Below are positions 1-7,125 of a DNA stretch of 14,142 nucleotides, one piece after another. The DNA comes from Ruminococcaceae bacterium UBA1865 (GTDB lineage Bacteria > Bacillota > Clostridia > Oscillospirales > Acutalibacteraceae), in NCBI GenBank assembly GCA_002338255.1, contig DDHX01000036.1:1-14142 (forward strand), written 5' to 3'. A program made the position numbers and the translations under genes. The notes under the pieces were generated by a model. It was not told the DNA's origin and did not search any database. It worked only from the letters and a program-made list of their open reading frames with translations. Positions within the stretch are counted from its first letter, which is position 1, and every line of letters starts with the position of its first letter.

Positions 1-39
1 CAACTGGCTTGCAAAAGCATCTACAACATAATATTTCAT
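1..39 (-). CDS. PhzF-family isomerase/epimerase-like protein, N-terminal fragment (runs off the left edge)
   Basis: Reading the minus strand from the ATG at 39-37 gives 13 codons, MKYYVVDAFASQL, before the window ends. This matches the very conserved opening of PhzF-family proteins (VDAFA, normally followed by a GNPA motif that lies outside the window). An SD-like AAGGATGT sits about 10 bases upstream, which supports the start. PhzF proteins have a diaminopimelate-epimerase-like fold; most bacterial members have no assigned substrate, so no reaction is claimed. The gene lies 48 bases downstream of the aldo/keto reductase on the same strand and may be co-transcribed with it. The family call rests on only 13 residues. 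Confidence 0.65.
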   Translation of the reverse strand, partial: MKYYVVDAFASQL

Positions 40-87
40 TTTAAAAGCACATCCTTAATATGGCCAAACAGATAAATAATAGACTTC

Positions 88-1278
88 TTATTTCACTCTC
101 ATAATCTTTCGGGCAATTGCAACGATGGGCTTATAAAATACGCCCTCCATCTCATGACTTACCGTTTTCAGTTCTTTCCTGATTTCTATTTTTTGCGGGC
201 AATGGCTTTCGCATTTGCCGCAAGACTTGCACTGCGAGGCGTTCGCAGGCTTTACCGACATGGCTCCCAGAGTCTGCATATAGCGAAACCGTGCCGACTT
301 ATCCGCCATAAGATATTTATCGTTGTAACAGGAAAAACATCCGGGGATATCCACTCCGGCAGGACAGGGCATACAATAACCGCAGGCCGTGCAGGGGATT
401 TTCGTCTTTTCCCTGATTTCGCTTTTGACCTGCTCGAACACCCCTAATTCCTCGCTCGAAAGTGAATTCGGCTCCACTTCACCGGCAATGCGGATATTTT
501 CCGCAACCTGTGCTTCATCGCTCATACCCGACAGCACAACGTTGACCTCTGGATGATTCCATACCCAGCGCAGAGCCCATTCGGCAGGCGACCGGTTCGC
601 GTCATAACCCGCAAAAGCTTTCTCTACCTGCTCCGGCAGATGCGTGACCAGCTTACCGCCCCGTAAAGGCTCCATGACAACAACCGGAATATTTAAGCTT
701 GCGGCAAGCTGCAGGCCGGATGTTGTCGCCTGATTATTCTCGTCCATATAATTATATTGTATCTGGCAGAAGTCCCACGGATACGCTTTTACAATCGTCT
801 CAAAATCTGCTTTGCTGCCATGAAAAGAAAATCCGATATTCTTAACCGTTCCCGCCGCCTTCAGTTCTTCCAACCATTCCATAACGCCAAGTTTAGCAAG
901 CCGGTCAAACATCGGTTTGTCGGTCAGCATATGCAGCAAATAATAATCGATGTGGTCAGTTTGCAGCCTGATTAGTTCAGTTGCCATAATTTTTTTTGCA
1001 CTTTCGAGCTTGCTGACCAGAAATGGCGGAAGTTTTGTGGCGATTTTCACCCGTTCACGATAGCCGCCTGCCAAAGCTTTCCCCAACAGCAATTCGCTTT
1101 TGCCGTTTTGATAAATGTAGGCTGTATCGAAATAATTCACGCCTTTTTCGATTGCTTCATGGATCATACTGATGGCTCTGGGTTCATCAATTCCTCCGTT
1201 TTTTGTTGGCAGCCTCATGCAGCCAAAGCCTAAAATAGAGAGCTCATCCCCGTTTTTACCATTGATTCTTGTTTTCAT
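88..1278 (-). CDS. Aldo/keto reductase with C-terminal 4Fe-4S ferredoxin-like domain
   Basis: A 396-residue cytoplasmic oxidoreductase. The N-terminal (beta/alpha)8 barrel carries the aldo/keto reductase tetrad: Asp51 and Tyr56 in DTAYIY, Lys82 in ATKLPP and His116 in YYLLHM (numbered from the chosen start). The C-terminus adds two Cys clusters, C-x2-C-x2-C-x2-CP at 296-305 and C-x2-C-x2-C-x3-CP at 350-360, the pattern of a two-cluster ferredoxin domain. This is the known 'aldo/keto reductase plus 4Fe-4S' architecture of anaerobes, whose substrates are mostly unknown. The ATG at 1278 is preferred to an in-frame one 21 bases upstream because it has a GGGGG SD-like run about 10 bases ahead and starts at the family-typical MKTRINGK. 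It follows the isochorismatase-like gene on the same strand with a 79-base gap. The Fe-S domain could couple the barrel to ferredoxin-type electron transfer, which is inference. Confidence 0.93.
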   Translation of the reverse strand: MKTRINGKNGDELSILGFGCMRLPTKNGGIDEPRAISMIHEAIEKGVNYFDTAYIYQNGKSELLLGKALAGGYRERVKIATKLPPFLVSKLESAKKIMATELIRLQTDHIDYYLLHMLTDKPMFDRLAKLGVMEWLEELKAAGTVKNIGFSFHGSKADFETIVKAYPWDFCQIQYNYMDENNQATTSGLQLAASLNIPVVVMEPLRGGKLVTHLPEQVEKAFAGYDANRSPAEWALRWVWNHPEVNVVLSGMSDEAQVAENIRIAGEVEPNSLSSEELGVFEQVKSEIREKTKIPCTACGYCMPCPAGVDIPGCFSCYNDKYLMADKSARFRYMQTLGAMSVKPANASQCKSCGKCESHCPQKIEIRKELKTVSHEMEGVFYKPIVAIARKIMRVK

Positions 1279-1357
1279 ATCCAAATTACCCCCGGTCAAT
1301 TTTTTATAATCAATTCATAACCGCCTGTTATAGCCGCTCCCTTGTAGTCAAAGGTGT

Positions 1358-1888
1358 CTATCCTCTGTTTATGATTTCTATTTGCATTCCCTGCATCACA
1401 TCGAAAGACTTTTGGTTTAGGCTGTCGTCATTGCTGTCCGTACAGGAAGCATCCACGACAACTTTCGCTTGCGGCAGCGCAGCTTTTGCCAACACCGCAT
1501 TGGAGATCACACAGATGTTGGACACAACGCCAACGAGTTCAACCCAATCATATTCATTTTCGGCAAGGTACTCAGCAAGTTTCAGCGATCCAAAGGTCAC
1601 TTTTTCGAAGCACTTGGTTGTCTCATCACAAAGGTCGGAAATCTTACCGTACAAATTCCACCCTTGTGTATTTTTGATGCAATGCGGAACCGGCAGATTT
1701 TTACCTTCCTGTGTTTGTAAGTAATTGTCATCATGTGTGTCAAACGTGAACACGACTTCGTCACCGTTTCGCTTGTATTGCTCGATTTTTTGGTAAATTC
1801 GATTTTCAAGTGCAACAGCTTTGGGGAATCCCAGGCTGCCGTTTACAAAGTCGTTTTGATAATCTACAACAACTAATATTTTTTTCAT
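1358..1888 (-). CDS. Isochorismatase-fold cysteine hydrolase, nicotinamidase-like
   Basis: A 176-residue soluble hydrolase. The cysteine-hydrolase triad is visible: Asp9 in VVDYQNDF, Lys96 in FEKVTFGS and Cys126 in SNICVISNA. The metal-ligand pattern of nicotinamidases is also present (Asp50-x-His52 in FDTHDD and His69 in PHC), so deamidation of nicotinamide to nicotinate in NAD salvage is a plausible reaction. Related family members act on other amides, so no gene symbol is given. Length fits compact bacterial members (about 170-210 residues). The start is fixed by AAGGAG roughly 9 bases upstream. A candidate promoter lies at 1951-1979. The reductase gene follows on the same strand. Confidence 0.88.
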   Translation of the reverse strand: MKKILVVVDYQNDFVNGSLGFPKAVALENRIYQKIEQYKRNGDEVVFTFDTHDDNYLQTQEGKNLPVPHCIKNTQGWNLYGKISDLCDETTKCFEKVTFGSLKLAEYLAENEYDWVELVGVVSNICVISNAVLAKAALPQAKVVVDASCTDSNDDSLNQKSFDVMQGMQIEIINRG

Positions 1889-1950
1889 TTATGATTGCTC
1901 CTTTATCTGTCCACGATTCTTTACTTATTGTACTGCCTATGCTTATCAAT

Positions 1951-1979
1951 AAAGTACACCTTTATAAAACCTCAGTCAA
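1951..1979 (-). promoter_or_regulatory. Candidate sigma-A promoter for the isochorismatase-like gene
   Basis: On the minus strand TTGACT (1979-1974) and TACTTT (1956-1951) are separated by exactly 17 bases, about 60 bases upstream of the start codon at 1888. The -35 is good and the -10 is poor (3 of 6), so this is a weak prediction. Confidence 0.33.
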
Positions 1980-1985
1980 TGGGAT

Positions 1986-3110
1986 TTATCTTTGCTCTTC
2001 CAACCCGAAATCATAAATAATCTTATTGTTTACAATATCACTCACAACACGGTTGCGCCCTTGATCCTTGGCTTCATAAAGGCAGTCATCCGCACGCTTT
2101 AAAAGGGTGTCATAGGAGTCGCCTTCCCTGTAAGCGGAAAGGCCGAGGGAAATCGTTATTTTCATGCCGCTTTCAAATTTTATGAGGGCAATGTTTTCCC
2201 GTATATCTTCAGCAATCCTGACCGCTTTTTCGGTAGGAACGCCATATAGCGAAACCAAAAATTCTTCGCCTCCCCAGCGTGCTACCTTTCCACATTCTGG
2301 AATGCTGACAGAAAGGCTGGCGGCGACGGCTTTGAGCGCTTTATCCCCCTGTTGATGTCCGTATCCATCATTGACCTTTTTAAAATGGTCAATATCAATC
2401 AGTATCAGACACCAATCCACCGGTTCTGAGCGCGGCAAGGAAACTTCGGAGAACTTTTCCTCAATAATACAGTCAATTTTCATGCGATTGAACAGTCTTG
2501 TCAAGCCATCTGTGCTGGATATTTTCTCAAGCTGCTGCTGCTTTTCTTCCAGCGCTGTTTGGTAAAGTTCGCGGCTTTTCTCATAGGAAAAAAGTGTTAC
2601 CATCAAGAACAGCATGCAGAATATTACATTAGCAACGCTGGAGTAGGAAACAATTTCGCGCGGCAGTACAAGCAGATACACAAGCAAAAAGGCCATGAAT
2701 CCCGCGTTTATTTTCAGACCTGCCTTGCTTCCAAGCAGATAATAGGTAACAACCGGAGCGCCGGTTACCCATACAAGGGAATAGTTCTGTTTTTTGCCAA
2801 AGACAAGGGAAATAAGCACCATAACATAAAGAACCGCAATAATAAACCGATAGACCTTGCTAACGGAGCCTGTCTGCATGAGCTTTAAATTGACAATAAA
2901 CAACATGGTAGCCGAAATCCCCGTGACAGCAACAAAAATCCAGTTCTGAATTATAATACTGTATATAGCATACGCAAAAAGCGGGAGGCAAATCAGCGAG
3001 CTTGTGTGACTAATAAATTGTATACGCCGGGATTCAGGGTTGTCCTTAAAAACCCGATTCCGCTCGGAATGATTAAAAAAATAATTGAATTTTACCAGAG
3101 GTATCTCCAC
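1986..3110 (-). CDS. Membrane-anchored diguanylate cyclase (GGDEF domain)
   Basis: A 374-residue protein that would make the second messenger cyclic di-GMP from two GTP at the inner face of the membrane. Hydrophobic segments between residues 35 and 175 suggest about six membrane helices with short loops, followed by a short coiled-coil-like linker (about 178-197) and a GGDEF domain (about 198-360). Visible GGDEF features are DGLTRLFNR (201-209), the metal-binding LIDIDHFK (237-244), GHQQGDKAL and the signature GGEEF at 280-284, an active-site variant common in active cyclases. The product-inhibition site RxxD that normally lies just upstream is replaced by PECG (271-274). The start is a GTG with no convincing SD ahead of it, so the exact N-terminus is uncertain. 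It follows the AraC regulator on the same strand after a 66-base gap with no obvious terminator, so read-through from that gene is possible. Confidence 0.93.
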   Translation of the reverse strand: MEIPLVKFNYFFNHSERNRVFKDNPESRRIQFISHTSSLICLPLFAYAIYSIIIQNWIFVAVTGISATMLFIVNLKLMQTGSVSKVYRFIIAVLYVMVLISLVFGKKQNYSLVWVTGAPVVTYYLLGSKAGLKINAGFMAFLLVYLLVLPREIVSYSSVANVIFCMLFLMVTLFSYEKSRELYQTALEEKQQQLEKISSTDGLTRLFNRMKIDCIIEEKFSEVSLPRSEPVDWCLILIDIDHFKKVNDGYGHQQGDKALKAVAASLSVSIPECGKVARWGGEEFLVSLYGVPTEKAVRIAEDIRENIALIKFESGMKITISLGLSAYREGDSYDTLLKRADDCLYEAKDQGRNRVVSDIVNNKIIYDFGLEEQR

Positions 3111-3176
3111 CTTTTTTTAGAAGCTTTCTATCTAACTCTATTCTACCCGTTTTTCGTGATTCCGCAACTGTTTTTT

Positions 3177-4379
3177 TTACAGGGACGGACGGTCGCTGTT
3201 GCGGTATTCATTGGGCGAAACAGATAGAAACCGTTTAAAAGTAGTGATATAATAGCTTTGGTTGCAAAAATGGTAGAAATTAGCGATATCTGCAATTTCA
3301 AAATCGGTATAGGCGACGAAATAAGTGGATTCCTCTATACGTCGACGGGCAATGTAATCCGTAAGAGAACAACCGACTTCCTTTTTAAATATACTGCTCA
3401 GGTAATTCGGATGTACATATGCATGCTTTGCAATATCACTTAGACTCAGCTTTAGCGTCAGGTTGTCGTTAATGTACTGCATGGCAGAAAGAATCACGCG
3501 GGAGTATTTTGCCGAGGCATTCTCTTTTGTCAGTTTAATAAATTCGGCCAAAATATTCCGCTCGTAACGGCTTACCTCCGCCAGACTGTCCATCTTTTCA
3601 ATTTGCTGGATAAACGTATCGCTGTAAGTAAACGCGATGTCCGGAAACACACCTGCTTCAATGACGGCACGGGTAAAAAAGGCGCAGGAACAAATAATGG
3701 AATCCTTCATGGAACGCAGCGGGTCCTTTGCCAGCGTGGCACGGCTCAGCAAGTTGATTTCGTCCAATGTACTGAGCGCCCCGTCAAGATTACCAATCTT
3801 GATTTGATTTACAATCTTTTTTTCCAAAAAGAAAGGCGGATGAGTAAACAGCTTTTCACGGTTTTTATAGGTATTTTGAAAATATTCTTTAATGGAGCTG
3901 ACCTCTGAACCAATGGGATGGGGGTTCTTGGGCACACCGGTATTTTTTGCACCGAAGATAGCCGACAGCAACCGCCCGCAGTAATAGTAGGTCTGCGTGC
4001 TGACCTGCGTAACGTCACGATAATAGACCTCCAAACGGGATTTCAGGCGTATGGGTACTTTTTGCCTTTGGATGATATTCACGATTTCGCCGCTGTGCAT
4101 CGGCTCCATCAGCAGCGGTCCGACCGCAATCACATAAGTGTCGTCTATTACATAGACGATGAAAAGCTCCTTATATTCTGTGGAAATGTACTGAACTGTG
4201 TTGTATTCCTGCGGGCCATACTGCAAGTTCAAAATGGATTTATCCGCTGCAAGTGCTGCGGCTGTTTTCAAATTCTCCGGCAGGGATTGCTCGATTTTAC
4301 CGTTTCCTAAAATAGAAATGGGAAGCTTCGTCGAATAATGAAATGCTTTTATTAAATCTTCGCCGTCAAATTGAACCAT
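3177..4379 (-). CDS. AraC-family transcriptional regulator, divergent from the sugar ABC/GH65 operon
   Basis: A 400-residue DNA-binding regulator. The last 105 or so residues form a two-helix-turn-helix AraC/XylS domain: the first around LSLSDIAKHAYVHPNYLSS, the second around FEIADIANFYHFCNQSYYI, ending in the family signature FKRFLSVSPNEYR. The N-terminal ~290 residues are a sensor region I cannot assign to a named ligand domain; length and lack of membrane segments point to a cytoplasmic sensor. It is transcribed away from the solute-binding protein gene, the usual layout for a local activator of that operon, so a role in sensing the imported sugar or its phosphate is inferred. The ATG at 4379 is preferred because GGTGGA lies about 10 bases upstream; an in-frame ATG at 4397 lacks any SD. 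Confidence 0.92.
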   Translation of the reverse strand: MVQFDGEDLIKAFHYSTKLPISILGNGKIEQSLPENLKTAAALAADKSILNLQYGPQEYNTVQYISTEYKELFIVYVIDDTYVIAVGPLLMEPMHSGEIVNIIQRQKVPIRLKSRLEVYYRDVTQVSTQTYYYCGRLLSAIFGAKNTGVPKNPHPIGSEVSSIKEYFQNTYKNREKLFTHPPFFLEKKIVNQIKIGNLDGALSTLDEINLLSRATLAKDPLRSMKDSIICSCAFFTRAVIEAGVFPDIAFTYSDTFIQQIEKMDSLAEVSRYERNILAEFIKLTKENASAKYSRVILSAMQYINDNLTLKLSLSDIAKHAYVHPNYLSSIFKKEVGCSLTDYIARRRIEESTYFVAYTDFEIADIANFYHFCNQSYYITTFKRFLSVSPNEYRNSDRPSL

Positions 4380-4420
4380 AATTATCACGTCCACCATTAT
4401 TTTTAATATAAATAATTTAA

Positions 4421-4452
4421 CTATATTAATATAATAACATAAATATTAATAT
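4421..4452. promoter_or_regulatory. Tandem palindrome, candidate AraC-type operator
   Basis: The perfect 10-base palindrome ATATTAATAT occurs at 4423-4432 and again at 4443-4452, exactly 20 bases centre to centre, about two helical turns. Same-face direct repeats at about 21 bp are typical of AraC-family binding sites. The pair lies between the divergent regulator and binding-protein genes. The local sequence is very AT-rich, so chance occurrence is possible. Confidence 0.4.
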
Positions 4453-4474
4453 TTTAAAATACAGGGTATTTTTA

Positions 4475-4537
4475 TTGTTGTATGATGAAGTCATTCAATT
4501 AGGTTACGGATAATCAGTCAATTCAGATTAGGAGGAA
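4475..4537 (+). promoter_or_regulatory. Promoter region and strong SD of the sugar operon
   Basis: Two -10-like hexamers are present, TATGAT (4481-4486) and GATAAT (4509-4514), neither with a good -35 at 16-18 bases, as expected if an activator is needed. AGGAGG at 4531-4536 lies seven bases before the ATG of the binding-protein gene and is a near-ideal ribosome binding site. Which -10 is used cannot be decided by eye. I saw no catabolite-repression (cre) consensus here. Confidence 0.4.
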
Positions 4538-4542
4538 GATTA

Positions 4543-5808
4543 ATGAAAAAGTTAGTATGTGCAATGTTGGCATTAACCATGATTTTGGGCATGGCTGCAT
4601 GCTCCGGTACACCGACCCAATCCTCGGCCGCGGCTTCGGCGACAGAAAGTCAAAAGGCTCAGTCGCAGGAATCGACGGCGGCAGGCCCTGTTACCCTGAA
4701 ATTCGGTGCGCAGGCGGATTCAACGCCCGCAACACAGGCGGCCATCGACGCGTTCAACGCATCACAAACAAAGTACAAAGTGGAATGGCAGCAGTTTACC
4801 AATGACTCTGCACAAATGCATGACCAGCTGTTGACATCCCTGTCTTCCGGTTCTTCGGACTACGATATTCTATCACTCGACGTAGTGTGGGCCGGTGAGT
4901 TTGCGGCAGCCGGTTACCTAAACCCGCTGGATGTAAAAATGAGTGAAGCCGGTCTGAAAAAAGCGGACTTCAACAAAGGCTCCATGGATTCCGGCAGCTA
5001 CCAAGGCAAACAGTACACACTGCCGTTTTTCCCAGATGTTGCCATGCTGTACTTCCGTTCCGACATTGTGTCCGCGGATGACGCAAAGAAGCTTGTAAGC
5101 GGCAACTATACATATGACGATCTTTACGCCATAGCCGCAAAATACAAGGGCAAGAAGGGTACCGACACCGGTTTTGCTTTTCAGGCAAAACAGTACGAAG
5201 GCCTGACCTGCAACGCCAATGAATTCACATCAAACTTTAAGGATTTAAAGGCCGGTTTGGAAGCGATGAAGAAATTTGTTTCCTCCAAGGTTGTTCCCTC
5301 TGATGTTTTGAATTACAACGAGGGTTCTACCGACGCAAGCTTCAAACAGGGAAAGAGTGTCTTCTCCAGAAACTGGCCGTACCAGTACGGCTTAATCAAA
5401 GCCGGAGATGTCGCGGTTAAGGTTGGTCAGGTCGGCATCGCTCCTTTGCCGAAGGGTGGCTGCGTGGGCGGCTGGCTGCTGGCACTCAACAAAAACTCCA
5501 AAAACGCCGACGGTGCGTGGGAATTTATTAATTACCTTGCGGGCAAGGATGGTCAAAAGATTATGTCCACAAAGGGCGGCTATCTTCCGGGATTCAACGC
5601 GCTGCTTCAAGACAGCGAAGTGACAAAGGCAAACCCGCTGCTAACGATGGAAGGCTTCCAAAAAGCGTTGAGCACAACAATTGCAAGACCGGTTTCCGCA
5701 CAGTATTCCAAAACAAGCGACACGATTCAAATCAACGTACATAAATATTTGTCCGGCAGTCAGGCAGTTGACGCTACTGTAACCGCCGTTCAGGACGCGC
5801 TGAAGTAA
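4543..5808 (+). CDS. ABC transporter extracellular sugar-binding lipoprotein
   Basis: A 421-residue family 1 solute-binding protein. Residues 1-20 form a lipoprotein signal (MKK, hydrophobic core, then GMAAC), with Cys20 as the predicted lipidation site anchoring it outside the membrane. A Ser/Ala/Thr/Gln-rich linker (about 21-50) leads to the mature lobes, beginning VTLKFGAQAD. The later GGWLLALNKNSKNADGAWEFINYLAG segment is typical of carbohydrate-binding family 1 proteins. It would deliver a sugar to the two permeases encoded downstream; the GH65 phosphorylase in the same operon points to an alpha-linked glucose disaccharide or oligosaccharide. The start is set by AGGAGG at good spacing. 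A hairpin with a T-run follows the stop codon directly, which could make this gene's transcript more abundant than the rest of the operon. Confidence 0.94.
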   Translation: MKKLVCAMLALTMILGMAACSGTPTQSSAAASATESQKAQSQESTAAGPVTLKFGAQADSTPATQAAIDAFNASQTKYKVEWQQFTNDSAQMHDQLLTSLSSGSSDYDILSLDVVWAGEFAAAGYLNPLDVKMSEAGLKKADFNKGSMDSGSYQGKQYTLPFFPDVAMLYFRSDIVSADDAKKLVSGNYTYDDLYAIAAKYKGKKGTDTGFAFQAKQYEGLTCNANEFTSNFKDLKAGLEAMKKFVSSKVVPSDVLNYNEGSTDASFKQGKSVFSRNWPYQYGLIKAGDVAVKVGQVGIAPLPKGGCVGGWLLALNKNSKNADGAWEFINYLAGKDGQKIMSTKGGYLPGFNALLQDSEVTKANPLLTMEGFQKALSTTIARPVSAQYSKTSDTIQINVHKYLSGSQAVDATVTAVQDALK

Positions 5809-5816
5809 ATGAGCAA

Positions 5817-5852
5817 GGGCGCGCACGAGATAAGTGCGCGCCCCCTTTTTTT
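5817..5852 (+). terminator. Intra-operon hairpin (partial terminator or mRNA 3'-end stabiliser)
   Basis: A perfect 10-bp GC-rich stem, GGGCGCGCAC (5817-5826) with GTGCGCGCCC (5834-5843), a 7-base loop, then CC and seven T. It begins nine bases after the binding-protein stop codon and lies before the permease start at 5884. It has intrinsic-terminator form; between a binding protein and its permeases such an element usually lowers downstream expression relative to the binding protein. Its position argues against the longer permease reading frame that begins at 5809. Confidence 0.82.
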
Positions 5853-5883
5853 GCAGATTGATATTTGGACTAAGGGGATAATT

Positions 5884-7110
5884 ATGAAGAGAAAAATGAC
5901 ATTTAAGCAGTTCCTTTTTATTCTTCCACTGCTGGTCATTATCGCGATTTTTTCGATTTGGCCGATTATAACGTCGTTTTCCTACACTTTTTTTGACTAC
6001 CAGCTGAACAATGTTCAAAAATCGAAGCTCAGTTTCAGCGGCAGCTTTAATGCCAAGACTTTTCAGGAAAACAGCGAATACGTAAAGATTTTTTTAACTG
6101 ACGACGCCGATATTGCGGCGAATAACAAAGCTGCTACAAACGACTTTGCGGCAGTCCTTGCAAACGTACAGTCTTATCAAAAGGAGTTTAAAGGAATTCC
6201 TACAGGGAAGCTGACCGCGGCACAGAGCGCCGCGTTTCAAAAGAAAACCGCAAGCTTGAAGGCCGAAGTCGATTCACTCTATCAGAAGTATCCGAACGAA
6301 GCGTTTGAAAACCGGAAAAACCTGCCGATGATCTTTCAGGAAATCAGCAAGGCAGTCGAGCCTTCCAATTTTATTGGCCTGAGCGGGTACCAAAAAATAT
6401 TAAGCGATACAAGGCTGTTCTCATCGCTGTGGCACACCCTGTTTTTTACAATTATTTCCGTATTTTTTGAATTTGTCGCCGGATTGGGTCTTGCCATGAT
6501 TATGAATAAAGCCATTCGCGGAATTGGCATTATCCGGACGGGCGCACTCATTCCGTGGGCAATTCCGACCGCTGTCTCCGCACTGATGTGGAGCTACCTT
6601 TACGATGGTTCGAGCGGAATTATCTCCCATATTTTCGCCGCAGTTGGGTTCATCCCTTCTTCCGAGCATATGCTGCTGAGCGGCATGGGCGCCATGTCGG
6701 CCGCTATTTTAACAGATATTTGGAAAACAACTCCCTATATGGCGCTTTTGCTGCTGGCCGGATTGCAGGTCATCGACCGCGGCCTTTATGAGAGCAGCGC
6801 GATTGACGGGGCGGGAAAAATACAGACTTTCTTTAAAATTACGCTTCCTCTGTTGAAACCGTCCATCTTGGTAGCCGTACTATTCCGCACGTTGGATGCC
6901 TTCCGCGTCTACGACCTCATTGCGGTGTTGACAGGCGGAGGACCCGGCGGCTCAACAGAAACGCTTTCGATTTACGCGTATAAGACGATGTTTTCGCAGA
7001 CAAATTTCGGCTATGGTTCCGTTATCGTTATGTTTATGTTTGTGTGTGTACTCATCATCGCAGCACTTTTTGTCAAGGTGCTGGGCGCAAACGTAATCTC
7101 TACGGATTAG
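5884..7110 (+). CDS. ABC sugar transporter permease, MalF-like, with a large extracytoplasmic insertion
   Basis: A 408-residue inner-membrane permease. The first membrane helix spans about 9-32; the remaining helices lie after residue 180. The cytoplasmic EAA loop that docks the ATPase is visible at about 302-321 (YESSAIDGAGKIQTFFKITLP). Between helix 1 and the family motif FIGLSGYQKIL (163-173) lies a hydrophilic, helix-prone segment of roughly 115 residues (about 45-158), absent from most ~300-residue homologues and placed like the periplasmic P2 loop of MalF. The ATG at 5884 has AAGGGG about 8 bases upstream. A longer frame starting at 5809 is rejected because it would be translated through the hairpin and has no SD. 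It pairs with the next permease, 15 bases downstream, to form the channel. Confidence 0.93.
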   Translation: MKRKMTFKQFLFILPLLVIIAIFSIWPIITSFSYTFFDYQLNNVQKSKLSFSGSFNAKTFQENSEYVKIFLTDDADIAANNKAATNDFAAVLANVQSYQKEFKGIPTGKLTAAQSAAFQKKTASLKAEVDSLYQKYPNEAFENRKNLPMIFQEISKAVEPSNFIGLSGYQKILSDTRLFSSLWHTLFFTIISVFFEFVAGLGLAMIMNKAIRGIGIIRTGALIPWAIPTAVSALMWSYLYDGSSGIISHIFAAVGFIPSSEHMLLSGMGAMSAAILTDIWKTTPYMALLLLAGLQVIDRGLYESSAIDGAGKIQTFFKITLPLLKPSILVAVLFRTLDAFRVYDLIAVLTGGGPGGSTETLSIYAYKTMFSQTNFGYGSVIVMFMFVCVLIIAALFVKVLGANVISTD

Positions 7111-7125
7111 AAAGGAAATGCTGCT

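Noticed and set aside
3111..3176. A terminator between the AraC and diguanylate cyclase genes
   Set aside because: Only A/T runs and a trivial 4-bp stem are present; no GC-rich hairpin followed by a T-run on the minus strand.
5809..5883. 25-codon N-terminal extension of the first permease
   Set aside because: It would translate through the GC-rich hairpin and T-run and has no SD; the ATG at 5884 has a good SD and begins just before the first membrane helix.
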